Assembly (NCBI GenBank): GCA_011523425.1
Contig: WTGU01000062.1
Location: forward strand, 1-58,136
Source of the DNA: Alphaproteobacteria bacterium
GTDB lineage: Bacteria > Pseudomonadota > Alphaproteobacteria > UBA828
Direction: 5' to 3'
Length of the DNA: 58,136 nucleotides
The notes under the pieces are model-generated. The model made no database searches. It was not told the origin of the DNA and saw only the letters and a program-made list of their open reading frames with translations. A program made the translations under genes and the position numbers. Shown piece by piece: positions 18,345-32,090 of the stretch (the stretch's first letter is position 1; every line of letters starts with the position of its first letter).

Positions 18345-21109
18345 GCGGGAACGGGCCTTGCGCCGCGAGCGCCGGCGCCACCGCATTCACGGTCAACGGG
18401 CGCGAGGTCGCCGTCGCCGCGCCTCCGCTCCGTCGCCTCGCCGATGCGCTGCGCGACGATCTCGGCCTGACCGGGACCAAGGTCGGCTGCAACGCCGGCG
18501 ACTGCGGCGCCTGCACGGTGCTGCTCGACGGCGAACAGGTCTGCAGCTGCATGGTTTCGCTGGCCCAGGCGCGGGGGCGCCACGTGACCACGGTGGAAGG
18601 GCTTGCCGCGAACGGCCGGCTGAACCGCCTGCAGCGGGCCTTCCTGCGCCACGGCGCGGCGCAGTGCGGCGCGTGCACGCCCGGCATGCTGATCGCCGCG
18701 ACGGAACTGCTGCGCGCCTCTCCCCGCCCCCGCCCGGCGGAGGTGATGGACGGCCTCGGCGGCGTCCTCTGCCGCTGCACGGGCTATCGCAAGATCGTGG
18801 CGGCGGTGCTGGACGCGGCGGGCGACGGCCCGCTGCCGCTCGCGGCACCCCCTGCCGGCGCCGCCGTCGGCGCCCGCATGCCGAAGCCGGACGGCATGCC
18901 CAAGCTCACCGGCGCCGAGCGCTACGGCGCCGACACCGTGCCGGCCGACGCGCTCTGGCTCAGGATCGTCCGCTCGCCTCATGACTCGGCGCGAGTCACC
19001 CTCGGCGACCTGGAGGCGGTGGCCGCCGCCCGGCCCGGCGTGGAGCGCGTGCTTACCGCCGCCGACGTGCCCTACAACCGCGTCGGCATCTACCCCGACC
19101 TGCGGGACCAGCCGGTGCTGGCCGAGGGCGTCGTGCGCTACCGGGGCGATCCTGTGGCGGCACTGGTGGGCACGCGCCAAGCGGTGACGGCCGTCCGCGA
19201 CGAGGACCTGCCGATCCGTTACGAGCCGCTGCCGCCGGTGCGCGGCCTGGACGAGGCCCGCACGCCGGGCGCGCCCCTGGTCCACGACGAGACCGAGGGC
19301 AACAAGCTCATCGAAGGCGGGGTCGAGCGCGGCGACGCGCAAGAGGCGCTCGCGGACTGCGCGGTGACGGCGCAAGGGCGTTTCGAGACCGCCTTCGTCG
19401 AGCACGCCTATATCGAGCCCGAGGCCGGCTGGGCGCGGCGCGTCGGCGACCGCGTCGAGCTCTTCGTCTCCACCCAGACGCCGGTGATGAACCGGGACTC
19501 GACGGCCGAGGTGCTGGGCCTCGCGCCCACGCAGGTGCGGATCGTGCCGAGCGCCTGCGGCGGCGGCTTCGGCGGCAAGCTCGACGTCTCGGTCCAGCCG
19601 CTCACGGCGCTCGCCGCCTGGCTCACGGCCAAGCCGGTCGCCTGCGTCTACGAGCGGCCCGAGAGCATGATGGCGAGCCCCAAGCGCCATCCCACAGCGA
19701 TCGAGGCGCGCTTCGGCTGCGATTCCGACGGCAGGCTGCAGGCGGTCGCGTTCGATGCCACCTTCGACACCGGCGCCTACGCCTCCTGGGGGCCGACGGT
19801 GGCGAGCCGCGTGCCGATCCACGCTTCGGGCCCCTACGCCGTGCCTCACGTCTCGGCGCGCGGCCGGGCCTTCTACACCAACGGGCCGCCCGCCGGTGCC
19901 TTCCGCGGCTTCGGCGTGCCCCAGGCTGCGATCGCCCACGAGGCGCTGATGGACGACCTCGCGGACGGGCTCGGCATGGACCGGCTGGAGATGCGCCTCA
20001 AGAACGCGATCCGTGTCGGCGATGCGACCGCGACCGGCCAGGTGCTGGAGGCGAGCGCCGGGCTCGCCCCCTGCCTGGAGGCGCTCGCGGCCCGCTGGCA
20101 GCGCGCGCTCGAGGACGCCACGCAGACCAACCGGCAAGACGGCCCGCTGCGGCGCGGCGCGGGCATCGGCTGCATGTGGTACGGCATCGGCAACACCGCG
20201 CTCAGCAACCCGTCCTCGATGCGCGTCGCCCTCGACCGCGAGGGCCGGCTCACCCTCTATAACGGCGCGGTCGATATCGGCCAGGGCTCGACCACGATCC
20301 TCGCTCAGATCTGCGCCGATGCCCTCGGCGTGGCGGCGGACCGGATCGCCCAGGTGATCGGCGACACCGACTGGACCGAGGACGCCGGCAAGACGTCCGC
20401 CTCGCGCCAGACCTTCGTCTCCGGCAAGGCGGCCGCGCTTGCCGGCGCCGCGCTCCGCGCGGCGATCCTGCGCGAGGCCAATGCCGGCGACGGCGCGCGC
20501 ATCGAGCTCGCGGGCGGGCGCGTGACGGTGCGGGACGGCGCGCGGCGGACGGAGATCGACCTCGGCCGGCTGGAGGCCGATGCGGCGGGCGTGGTGCTGG
20601 AGGGCACGGGCCGCTTCGACCCGCCGACCACGGCGCTCGACGCGAGCGGCCAGGGTACGCCCTACGCGACCTACGCGTTCGGCGCGCAGATCGCCGTCGT
20701 CGACGTGGACACCGAGCTCGGAACCGTGACGCCCGTCCGCATCCACGCCGCGCACGATGTCGGCCGCGCCATCAACCCGACCCAGGTGGAGGGCCAGATC
20801 GAGGGCGGGATCGCCCAGGGCATCGGGCTCGCGCTGATGGAGGAGTATCTGCCGGGCCGGACCGAGAACCTGCACGACTATCTGATCCCGACCATCGGCG
20901 ACGTGCCCGAGATCGAGGTCATCATCGTCGAGGACCCCGAGCCTCTCGGTCCCTTCGGCGCCAAGGGCGTGGGCGAGCCGGGCCTGGTGCCGACCGCGCC
21001 GGCCATCCTCGGCGCCATCCGCCACGCCACCGGCGTGCGGGTCACCAGGGTCCCTGCCCTGCCCCACCGGCTGCGCCGGGCGCTCAGGGAACGGGGGACC
21101 GGGCGGTGA
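18341..21109 (+). CDS. Fused [2Fe-2S]/molybdopterin subunit of a molybdenum hydroxylase
   Basis: A 922-aa fusion. Residues about 12-160 form the two-cluster [2Fe-2S] subunit (Cys50, 55, 58, 70 and Cys109, 112, 144, 146). Residues about 178-922 form the large Mo-cofactor subunit, with GGGFGGKLD, AFRGFGVPQ and the catalytic-glutamate motif KGVGEPG (Glu879). In most relatives these are separate genes. With the upstream FAD subunit it forms a complete hydroxylase that inserts a water-derived oxygen next to a ring nitrogen. The downstream reductase suggests a nicotinate-like or other azine substrate, but this is inference. It overlaps both neighbours by four bases. Confidence 0.92.
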   Translation: MSGNGPCAASAGATAFTVNGREVAVAAPPLRRLADALRDDLGLTGTKVGCNAGDCGACTVLLDGEQVCSCMVSLAQARGRHVTTVEGLAANGRLNRLQRAFLRHGAAQCGACTPGMLIAATELLRASPRPRPAEVMDGLGGVLCRCTGYRKIVAAVLDAAGDGPLPLAAPPAGAAVGARMPKPDGMPKLTGAERYGADTVPADALWLRIVRSPHDSARVTLGDLEAVAAARPGVERVLTAADVPYNRVGIYPDLRDQPVLAEGVVRYRGDPVAALVGTRQAVTAVRDEDLPIRYEPLPPVRGLDEARTPGAPLVHDETEGNKLIEGGVERGDAQEALADCAVTAQGRFETAFVEHAYIEPEAGWARRVGDRVELFVSTQTPVMNRDSTAEVLGLAPTQVRIVPSACGGGFGGKLDVSVQPLTALAAWLTAKPVACVYERPESMMASPKRHPTAIEARFGCDSDGRLQAVAFDATFDTGAYASWGPTVASRVPIHASGPYAVPHVSARGRAFYTNGPPAGAFRGFGVPQAAIAHEALMDDLADGLGMDRLEMRLKNAIRVGDATATGQVLEASAGLAPCLEALAARWQRALEDATQTNRQDGPLRRGAGIGCMWYGIGNTALSNPSSMRVALDREGRLTLYNGAVDIGQGSTTILAQICADALGVAADRIAQVIGDTDWTEDAGKTSASRQTFVSGKAAALAGAALRAAILREANAGDGARIELAGGRVTVRDGARRTEIDLGRLEADAAGVVLEGTGRFDPPTTALDASGQGTPYATYAFGAQIAVVDVDTELGTVTPVRIHAAHDVGRAINPTQVEGQIEGGIAQGIGLALMEEYLPGRTENLHDYLIPTIGDVPEIEVIIVEDPEPLGPFGAKGVGEPGLVPTAPAILGAIRHATGVRVTRVPALPHRLRRALRERGTGR

Positions 21110-22581
21110 GCGAACGGACAGCGGGGCGTGGGGCCGGGGACGGCGCCTCCGTCATCCGCTGCGACGCCTGCCCGGTGCTCTGCCGCATCCGCGAGGGCAA
21201 GGTCGGCGCCTGCGACCGCTACGCCAATGTCGGCGGCACGCTGACGCGCGTGGACCCGCTGCTGGTCACCGAGCGCGCGGACGCGCTGGTGCCTTTCCTG
21301 GACGGGGCAGAGGACTGGGACGGCGGCGTGGTCGCCCCGCGCGAGCGCTTCGTGACCGGCATCGGCTCCGGCACCACCTATCCCGACTACAAGCCCGCCC
21401 CCTTCATCATCGCGAGCGAGGCGGCGGGCGTGGACATGGTGACCGTCGTCTCGGAGGGAATTTTCAGCTACTGCGGCGTGAAGGTGAAGATCGACACCGA
21501 CCGCCACGTCGGCCCCGAGCAGGCCTCGGTGCGGGCCGACGGCGAGCCCATCGGCCACGTCACCACGGCCGAGTACGGCTCGCAGATGCTCTCGCTGGGC
21601 GGCGTGCGGCACTTCACCGGCGGCACCAAGCGCGAAGGCACCGTCACCTGCGCCGCCCTGCTCGATCTCTGCAACGGCAGGCCGGCGACGCTCACCGTGG
21701 ACGGCGGCGCGGAGCTCGTCGTCCAGGCGGGCGCGGCGCCGGTGGTGGACGGCCAGCGCGAGGAGCGCATGCGGGCCGGCTGCGGCTCCGCCGCCATGGG
21801 CATGTTCGCGCGCCAGTGGCACAGCCACGCCGACGAGGTGATCGTGGTCGACGACCAGATCACCGGCGTGCTCACCGAGCACCAGGCCGGGCGCTTCCTC
21901 GACATGCCGCCGTCGGGCATCCGCGTGCGGGGCCGCCGGTCGACGCCGGGGCGCTACTTCCAGGTGGCGCGCAAGGGGCGCGGCTGGGCCGCCACCGACA
22001 TCGACGACCCGCTGGAGATCATCGAGAAGATCGACCCGAAGAAGGCCTGGCCGGGGCTCAGGCTGCACATGGTCTCCACCACCGGCGAGGACGCTGCCTG
22101 GTTCGAGCTGGACGAGACGCTGACGCCGAGGCCCGCGTCGATGCCGGCGGCGATCGAGACCGTGGTGGAGCGCATCGCCGAGAACTGCGAGCCCGCGCTC
22201 TGCACCGTGCTCTTCATGGCCGGCGCGGGCGGGAGCCTGCGCGCGGGCGTCACCGAGAACCCGGTGCGGCTCACCCGCTCGATCAAGGATGCGCTCACCC
22301 GCGTCACCGCCGGCGGCGCGCCGGTCCACGTCTGGCCCGGCGGCGGCATCACCTTCATGGTGGACGTGACCCGCATGCCGGCCGATGCCTTCGGCTACGT
22401 GCCGACGCCGGCGCTGGTCGCGCCCATCGAGTTCACGCTCAGCCTGGCCGAGTTTGCGGCCCTCGGCGGCCATGTCGACCGCGTCGTGCCGCTGGCGGAC
22501 GCGCTGGAGGATGCCGACCACCGGGCCGAGCCGTGGCCCGCCGCGAACCCCTGGCCGCTGCCGGAGCGCCGGCCGCGATGA
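21106..22581 (+). CDS. 6-hydroxynicotinate reductase-like iron-sulfur protein
   Basis: A 491-aa protein that I recognise as resembling 6-hydroxynicotinate reductase, the enzyme that reduces 6-hydroxynicotinate to a tetrahydro-6-oxo product in anaerobic nicotinate catabolism. The N-terminus carries Cys19, Cys22, Cys26 and Cys36 (CDACPVLC, then GKVGAC), a [4Fe-4S]-type set. The rest is soluble with many Gly-rich turns. The GTG start overlaps the stop codon of the hydroxylase. Its place right after a molybdenum hydroxylase matches the order of reactions in that pathway. The name rests on recalled family resemblance; the substrate may differ. Confidence 0.72.
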   Translation: MSERTAGRGAGDGASVIRCDACPVLCRIREGKVGACDRYANVGGTLTRVDPLLVTERADALVPFLDGAEDWDGGVVAPRERFVTGIGSGTTYPDYKPAPFIIASEAAGVDMVTVVSEGIFSYCGVKVKIDTDRHVGPEQASVRADGEPIGHVTTAEYGSQMLSLGGVRHFTGGTKREGTVTCAALLDLCNGRPATLTVDGGAELVVQAGAAPVVDGQREERMRAGCGSAAMGMFARQWHSHADEVIVVDDQITGVLTEHQAGRFLDMPPSGIRVRGRRSTPGRYFQVARKGRGWAATDIDDPLEIIEKIDPKKAWPGLRLHMVSTTGEDAAWFELDETLTPRPASMPAAIETVVERIAENCEPALCTVLFMAGAGGSLRAGVTENPVRLTRSIKDALTRVTAGGAPVHVWPGGGITFMVDVTRMPADAFGYVPTPALVAPIEFTLSLAEFAALGGHVDRVVPLADALEDADHRAEPWPAANPWPLPERRPR

Positions 22582-23453
22582 GCGGCACGGCCCGCATCGC
22601 GATGCTCGGCGACGGCCGCAGGCTGCACCTGCAGCACGGGCCGATCGACATCGTGGCCGAGGCCTTCGGCGAGACGGCGGAGGTGGGCGCCGCCTACCGC
22701 CAGGCGGGCGCCTGCTTCGCCGCGATCCTGGGCGAGCTGGTGGCCGAGCTCGCCCTGCTGCGCCGCCCCCTCGGCCCGGCGCGGCCTGCACCGCGCGGCC
22801 CGGTGGCGCAGCGCATGGTGGGCGCCTGCTGGCCCCACCGGGCGCGCTTCGTCACGCCCATGGCGGCGGTGGCGGGCGCCGTCGCCGACGAGGTGCTGGC
22901 CGCCATGACGGCTGGGCGTCAACTGTCGCGCGCCTACGCCAACAACGGCGGCGACATCGCCGTGCACCTCGGCCCCGGAACCGCGCTCGCCGCGGGCGTG
23001 GTGAACGACCCGGATCGGCCGGGACTCGATGGCCGGATCACCCTCGGCGCGGACGGGCCCGCGCGAGGCCTGGCGACGTCGGGCTGGCGCGGGCGCTCGC
23101 TCTCGCTCGGCATCGCCGATGCGGTGACGGTGCTGGCGCGGACGGCGGCTGCGGCGGACGCCGCGGCGACGCTGATCGCCAACGCGGTCACGCTCGACCA
23201 TCCGGCCGTCGAGCGCGCGCCGGCCGCGTCGCTGCGGGAGGACAGCGATCTCGGCACGCAATCGGTTACCGTCGCGGTGGGACCGCTCCCCGCCCATGCC
23301 ATCGCGGCGGCGCTGGACGCCGGGCTTGCGGAGGCGCGGGCAATGCAGCGCGCCGGTCTCGTCGAGACGGCCCGCCTCGCGCTCCAGGGCGAGACCCGCG
23401 CGCTCGCGCCGGCGGAAGCCGGCGGCGCAGCCTGCGCTGCCGTCGCCGCATGA
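22578..23453 (+). CDS. UPF0280 (ApbE-like) family protein
   Basis: A 291-aa protein of the UPF0280 family, related in fold to ApbE flavin transferases. Family features are the segment SRAYANNGGDIAVHLGPG and ATSGWRGRSLSLGIADAVTV, which resemble the nucleotide/flavin region of ApbE. No signal peptide is present. The ATG overlaps the reductase stop codon, so it is translationally coupled to it. A role in flavin attachment or cofactor handling for the reductase is plausible but not shown by the sequence. It ends seven bases before hyuA. Confidence 0.8.
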   Translation: MSGTARIAMLGDGRRLHLQHGPIDIVAEAFGETAEVGAAYRQAGACFAAILGELVAELALLRRPLGPARPAPRGPVAQRMVGACWPHRARFVTPMAAVAGAVADEVLAAMTAGRQLSRAYANNGGDIAVHLGPGTALAAGVVNDPDRPGLDGRITLGADGPARGLATSGWRGRSLSLGIADAVTVLARTAAAADAAATLIANAVTLDHPAVERAPAASLREDSDLGTQSVTVAVGPLPAHAIAAALDAGLAEARAMQRAGLVETARLALQGETRALAPAEAGGAACAAVAA

Positions 23454-23460
23454 GCGTTCC

Positions 23461-25500
23461 ATGAGCGGCGCGGTCGTCGGCGTGGATGTCGGCGGAACCT
23501 TCACCGATCTCATCCTCATGGAGCCGGACTCGGGCGCGGTCAGGCTCGCCAAGGTGCCGTCGACGCCGGCGAACCAGGCAGCGGGCGTGCTCGCGGCGCT
23601 CGACCGGGCCGCCGCCTCCTTCGCCGATATCGCCGCCATCGTTCACGGCACCACGGTCACCACCAACGCGCTGCTCGAGCGCAAGCTCAGCCGCTGCGGC
23701 CTGATCACGACCCAGGGCTTCCGCGACATCCTCGAGCTCGGCCGGCGCACGCGGCCCCACGCCTACGGGCTTATCGGCAGCTTCACGCCGCTGATCCCGC
23801 GCGAGCTGCGCATCGAGGTGCCGGAGCGCATGGACGCCGCCGGCGAGGTGCTGGTGCCGCTGGACGAGGACGCGGTGCGCGCCGCGCTGGCGACGCTGGA
23901 GGCCGCCGGCTGCGATTCGCTGGTGATCCACTTCCTGCACAGCTACAAGAACCCCCGGCACGAGGAGCGCGCGCTCGCCATCGCCCGCGAGTGCTGGCCC
24001 GGCGGCCACGCCACCGCCGGCCACGCGATCCTCTCCGAGTTCCGCGAGTACGAGCGCGGCGTCGCCGCGGCGGTGAACGCCTGCGTCCAGCCGCTGCTGC
24101 ACCGCTATCTCGACCAGCTCGAGAGCGAGCTGGGCGCGCGCGGCTACGGGCGCGAGCTGCTGGTGATCCAGGGCAACGGCGGCAGCGTCTCCGCCCGCTC
24201 GGCCGCGGCGAAGGCGGTCAACACCGTGCTCTCCGGCCCAGCCTCGGGCGTCATGGCCGCCGCCGCCATCGGCCGCGCCGCCGGGTGCCGCGACCTGATC
24301 ACCTTCGACACCGGCGGCACCAGCGCCGACGTGGGCCTGGTGCTGGAGGGCGTGCCGGCGGTCACGGCCGAGATGGAGCTGGAGCACGGCATGCCGATCC
24401 ACGTCCCCATGGTGGACGTGCACACGGTCGGCGCCGGTGGCGGCAGCATCGCGCGGATCGACGAGGCCGGCCTGCTCCAGGTGGGGCCGGAGAGCGCCGG
24501 CGCCCAGCCGGGGCCGATCTGCTACGGCCGGGGCGGCGCGCGGCCGACGCTCACCGACGCCAACCTGATCCTCGGCCGGCTCGATCCGGACTCGCTGCTG
24601 GCGGTGGACTCCCCGATCGCGGCGGGCGCCGTGCGGGCCGTGTTCGCGGAGACCGTCGGCGGCCCGCTCGGCCTCGATGCCGAGGATGCTGCGGCCGCGG
24701 TGATCCGCATCGCCAACGACCGCATGGCCGGCGCGATCCGCATGGCGACGCTCGCGCGCGGCCACGACCCGCGCGATTTCGTGCTGTTCGCCTTCGGCGG
24801 TGCCGGCCCGATGCACGCCGCAGCGCTTGCTGCCGAGCTCGGCATCCCGCAGGTGATGATCCCGGCCCGGCCGGGGATCACCAGCGCCGTCGGCTGCATC
24901 ACCGCCGACATCCGCCACGACTTCGTGAACACGGCGAACGCGCCGCTGGCCGACGTCGACATGGCGGGCGTGCGCGAAATCCTCGAGTGCCAGGCGGCGC
25001 AGGGGCGCGAGGCCATCGCGGACGAGGGCGTCGCGGTCGGCGCGATCGCTTGCCACCACAGCGCGGACATGCAGTTCGAGGGGCAGACCCACCTGCTGAC
25101 GGTACCCGTGGAGCGACCCGATGCGACGCGCGAAGCGCTGCAGCAGGCCTTCGAGGCGGCATACTGGGAGCGCTTCGCCGTCGCGCTCGACACGATCCGC
25201 CCGGTGCTCGTCAACCTCCACACCGCCGTGATCGGCGCCCGGCCGGCCGTGCCGCTGGCGGCGCTCGCAGGCGCGCGCCAGGCCGCCACCCTCGACGAGG
25301 CGCTGATCGGCTCCCGCCGCGTCTGGTTCCCCGCCGGCTGGCAGGAGACGCCCGTCTACGACCGCGAGAGGCTCCCTGCCGACGCCAGCTTCGAGGGCCC
25401 GGCGATCATCCAGCAGACCGACTGCACCAGCGTCGTCGAGCCGGGAAACCGGGCCGCCCTCGACGCCATCGGCAACCTGATCGTGGAGATCGGCCCGTGA
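23461..25500 (+). CDS. hyuA: Hydantoinase/oxoprolinase subunit A (HyuA)
   Basis: A 679-aa ATPase-fold subunit of the N-methylhydantoinase/5-oxoprolinase family, which uses ATP to open a cyclic amide or to carboxylate a substrate. The N-terminal phosphate-binding motif is VVGVDVGGTFTDLIL, and the second nucleotide motif FDTGGTSADVG lies in the central domain. HGTTVTTNALLER is another family signature. The last four bases overlap the GTG of the B subunit. In this operon the likely job is hydrolysis of the lactam formed by the reductase. Confidence 0.92.
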   Translation: MSGAVVGVDVGGTFTDLILMEPDSGAVRLAKVPSTPANQAAGVLAALDRAAASFADIAAIVHGTTVTTNALLERKLSRCGLITTQGFRDILELGRRTRPHAYGLIGSFTPLIPRELRIEVPERMDAAGEVLVPLDEDAVRAALATLEAAGCDSLVIHFLHSYKNPRHEERALAIARECWPGGHATAGHAILSEFREYERGVAAAVNACVQPLLHRYLDQLESELGARGYGRELLVIQGNGGSVSARSAAAKAVNTVLSGPASGVMAAAAIGRAAGCRDLITFDTGGTSADVGLVLEGVPAVTAEMELEHGMPIHVPMVDVHTVGAGGGSIARIDEAGLLQVGPESAGAQPGPICYGRGGARPTLTDANLILGRLDPDSLLAVDSPIAAGAVRAVFAETVGGPLGLDAEDAAAAVIRIANDRMAGAIRMATLARGHDPRDFVLFAFGGAGPMHAAALAAELGIPQVMIPARPGITSAVGCITADIRHDFVNTANAPLADVDMAGVREILECQAAQGREAIADEGVAVGAIACHHSADMQFEGQTHLLTVPVERPDATREALQQAFEAAYWERFAVALDTIRPVLVNLHTAVIGARPAVPLAALAGARQAATLDEALIGSRRVWFPAGWQETPVYDRERLPADASFEGPAIIQQTDCTSVVEPGNRAALDAIGNLIVEIGP

Positions 25501-27244
25501 GCAGCCTCGATCCCATCACCCTCGGCGTGGTGCAGAGCGGCCTGCAGCAGGTCTGCAACGAGATGGACCTCGCCTTCGTGCGCTCCGCCTTCAGCCCGGT
25601 CATCTCCGAGGGGCTCGACCGCTCGGACGGCATCTACGCGAAGGAGGACGGCAAGCTCATCGCGCAAGGCGAGCTCGGGCTGCCGGTCTTCGTCGGCACG
25701 ATGCAGTTCTCGACCGAGCATCTGATCGCCACGAAGCCCAGCGTGCGCGAGGGCGACATCTTCGCCGTCAACGACCCCTATCTCGGCGGCACCCACCTGA
25801 TGGACGTGCGCTTCGCCATGCCCTTCTTCTACAGGGGCGCGCACTTCGCCTGGCTCTCCAACACGGGCCACTGGCCGGACACCGGCGGCATGGTGCCGGG
25901 CGGCTTCTCGGCGCGCGCCACCGAGGTGGTGCAGGAGGGTCTGCGCTTCCCGCCGGTCAAGCTCTACAAGGAAGGGAGGATCGACGAGGAGCTCCTCTCC
26001 ATCATCCTCTCCAACATCCGTGTGCCGGAGCAGCGCATCGGCGACATCGAGGCCCAGTCGTCGGCGCTGCTGGTGGGCGCGCGGCGGATGACGGCGCTGC
26101 TCGACAAGTACGGCGCGGCGCTCGTCGAGGACGTGATCGCCGAGATGCGCCGGCGCGCGGCGCAGCAGATGCGGGCCAAGATCGCGACCATCCCCGACGG
26201 CACCTATCGCGGCCACGCCCAGGTCGATTCCGACGGCGTGGTGAACGAGCCGCTCACCATCGACATGCGGGTGCGCGTGGCGGGGACCGAGCTCCACTTC
26301 GACATGGCGCGCTCGAGCCCGCCCTGCGCCGGCCCCATGAACAGCGTGGCGGCGACCACCAAGTCCTCGATCTATCTGGCGATCCGCCATGTCTTCCCCG
26401 ACGTGCCGATCAACGCAGGCATGTTCGAGCCGCTGCACATCGACGAGCCCAGGGGCACCTTCCTCCATGCCGAATATCCGCGCCCGGTCTCGGGCTGCGC
26501 GGCGGAGGTGAGCCAGCGCATCGCCGAAGCCGTATTCGACGCGCTGGCCCAGGCGATCCCCGAGCGCCTCTTCGCCGCGCCCGCCGGCACCTCCGGCAAC
26601 TTCGCCGTAGGCGGGACCGACCCCGCGCGGGCGCGGGATTTCGTGATGTACCTCTTCACCGGCGGCGGCTACGGCGGCTCGCCGGCGGGCGACGGGCTCA
26701 CCAACGGCTGCTCGACCATCGGCATCTCCAAGTCGCAGCCGATCGAGGTGATGGAGCAGAAGTACCCGGTGCTCTTCCAGGAGTATTCCCTGCACGAGGG
26801 CTCGGGCGGGGCCGGCCGCTGGCGCGGCGGCTTCGGCGTCACCTACGCGTGTACGCTCCGGCGGGGCGCCGCCAACGCCTCAATGGTGATGGACCACGGC
26901 CGCACCGGGCCGAACGGCGCCCAGGGCGGCGAACCCGGCGGGGTCAACACCGTGGACGTCATCCGCGCCGACGGCACGAGCTATAGGCCGCCGCATCTCT
27001 CCAAGGACCAGGAGATCGCGCTCCGCCCCGGCGACACGGTGCGCGTCTCCACGCCGGGCGGCGGCGGTTACGGGGATGCGAGCGAGCGCGACCCGGCGCT
27101 GGTGCTGCGCGACGTGATGCGGGGCTACTACACGGCGGACGAGGCGGCGCGCCTCTTCGGCGTGGTTTTCCGGGGCGACCCCCTGCAGGTGGACGAGGCC
27201 GCGACAGCAGCGCGCCGGGAAGGCGCGCGCGTGCCGCCGAAACC

Positions 27245-28867
<1,623 letters not shown>

Positions 28868-28897
28868 GGGTCGCCTCCGCGTGCGCGCCGTCGGCGC

Positions 28898-28926
28898 ATG
28901 ATGCCGAAGGCCCGCCCGCCCTTCAA
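28898..28926 (-). promoter_or_regulatory. Probable promoter of the acyl-CoA synthetase gene
   Basis: Read on the minus strand, TTGAAG (28921-28926) and CATCAT (28898-28903) are separated by exactly 17 bases and lie 31 bases before the start codon at 28867. Confidence 0.5.
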
Positions 28927-29006
28927 TCGACGCGGCACGCGGGCGCGCCGCGCGCCTTGCGGCGGGCGGCCTCTGCCGTCTACCTTTGGCGCAAGGGTGC
29001 GAGACG

Positions 29007-29648
29007 ATGGACGGGCACTTTCAGGGGGCGGACCCCGTTACCCTGCCGGAACGACGGCGGCCTCCGCAGCCAGCCGAGGCGGCGGCATTCCCCGCCCTGC
29101 CGACGGGGCGGTTCGAGATCATCTATGCCGATCCCCCCTGGGACTATCGCGGGCAGCTTCAGCACGCCGGGCCCGGCAGCGGGGACACCGGCGGGGCCGC
29201 GCGCCACTACCCCACCGTGACGCTGGAGGCGCTCGCCGGGCTCGACATCCCCCGCATCCGGGCGCGCGACAGCCTGCTCTTCATGTGGTCGTCGAGCCCG
29301 CATCTCGACCAGGCGATCGCGCTCGGCAAGCACTGGGGCTTCGCCTGGGCCACGGTCGCCTTCGTCTGGGACAAGCAGCGCGTCAACCCCGGCTTCTATA
29401 CGCTCAGCCAGTGCGAGCTCTGCCTCGTCTTCAAGCACGGGCGGATTCCGGCGCCGCGCGGCGCCCGCAACGTCCGCCAGCTCGTGAGCGAGAAGCGCGG
29501 CAATCATTCGCGGAAGCCCGACGAGGTGCGCCACCGCATCGAGGCGATGTTCCCGGACGCGCGCCGGATCGAGCTGTTCGCGCGCGACCGCGCGGACGGC
29601 TGGACCCCCTGGGGACTGGACGCGATCGGCGCCGGCGAGGGAGCGTGA
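29007..29648 (+). CDS. MT-A70 family N6-adenine methyltransferase
   Basis: A 213-aa SAM-dependent methyltransferase of the MT-A70 family, whose bacterial members methylate adenine in DNA. The catalytic motif DPPW lies in [12 protein letters not shown] (about residues 40-51). [13 protein letters not shown] and [15 protein letters not shown] are typical of the family, and the C-terminus ends in the usual [10 protein letters not shown]. The ATG at 29007 has AAGGGTG upstream; a TTG at 28986 is less likely. No restriction enzyme or phage gene adjoins it. It ends four bases before the mutase start codon. Confidence 0.88.
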   Translation: MDGHFQGADPVTLPERRRPPQPAEAAAFPALPTGRFEIIYADPPWDYRGQLQHAGPGSGDTGGAARHYPTVTLEALAGLDIPRIRARDSLLFMWSSSPHLDQAIALGKHWGFAWATVAFVWDKQRVNPGFYTLSQCELCLVFKHGRIPAPRGARNVRQLVSEKRGNHSRKPDEVRHRIEAMFPDARRIELFARDRADGWTPWGLDAIGAGEGA

Positions 29649-29652
29649 GCGC

Positions 29653-31812
<2,160 letters not shown>

Positions 31813-32090
31813 CGCCCCCAAACTGTATCTCCTCCACTCGCCGCCGGGATTATACTAACAGTGTCGGACGACGGGAACGAGATCGCTTTGTCGGATGGTC
31901 ATCGGCAGAGCACAATCGGGTTGTTCCACGTGGACAGCCTACGCGGTGTGATCCGGGCTCTAGCATGTCGCAACGTTTCAGCTACAAGCCAGGATGGAAG
32001 AATCTGCGGCATCGTTCGGCTGCTAAGCCCTTCAACCGAAAAATCGCTGTTGAGAATGGATTCCGGCGAGCAGATTGACACGAGGGCAGA
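31813..32090. other. Left part of low-GC island, no convincing gene
   Basis: These 278 bases after the mutase drop in GC toward the orphan gene. A GTG-started open frame from 31861 (140 codons) overlaps the orphan gene in another frame and looks unlike a protein. The perfect 10-base palindrome TCCACGTGGA lies at 31925-31934. No tRNA, integrase or clear terminal repeat was found. Confidence 0.5.

Noticed and set aside
18278-21067. Antisense open frame of 929 codons opposite the fused molybdenum subunit
   Set aside because: No recognisable domain and a typical GC-shadow composition; the sense gene has all its motifs.
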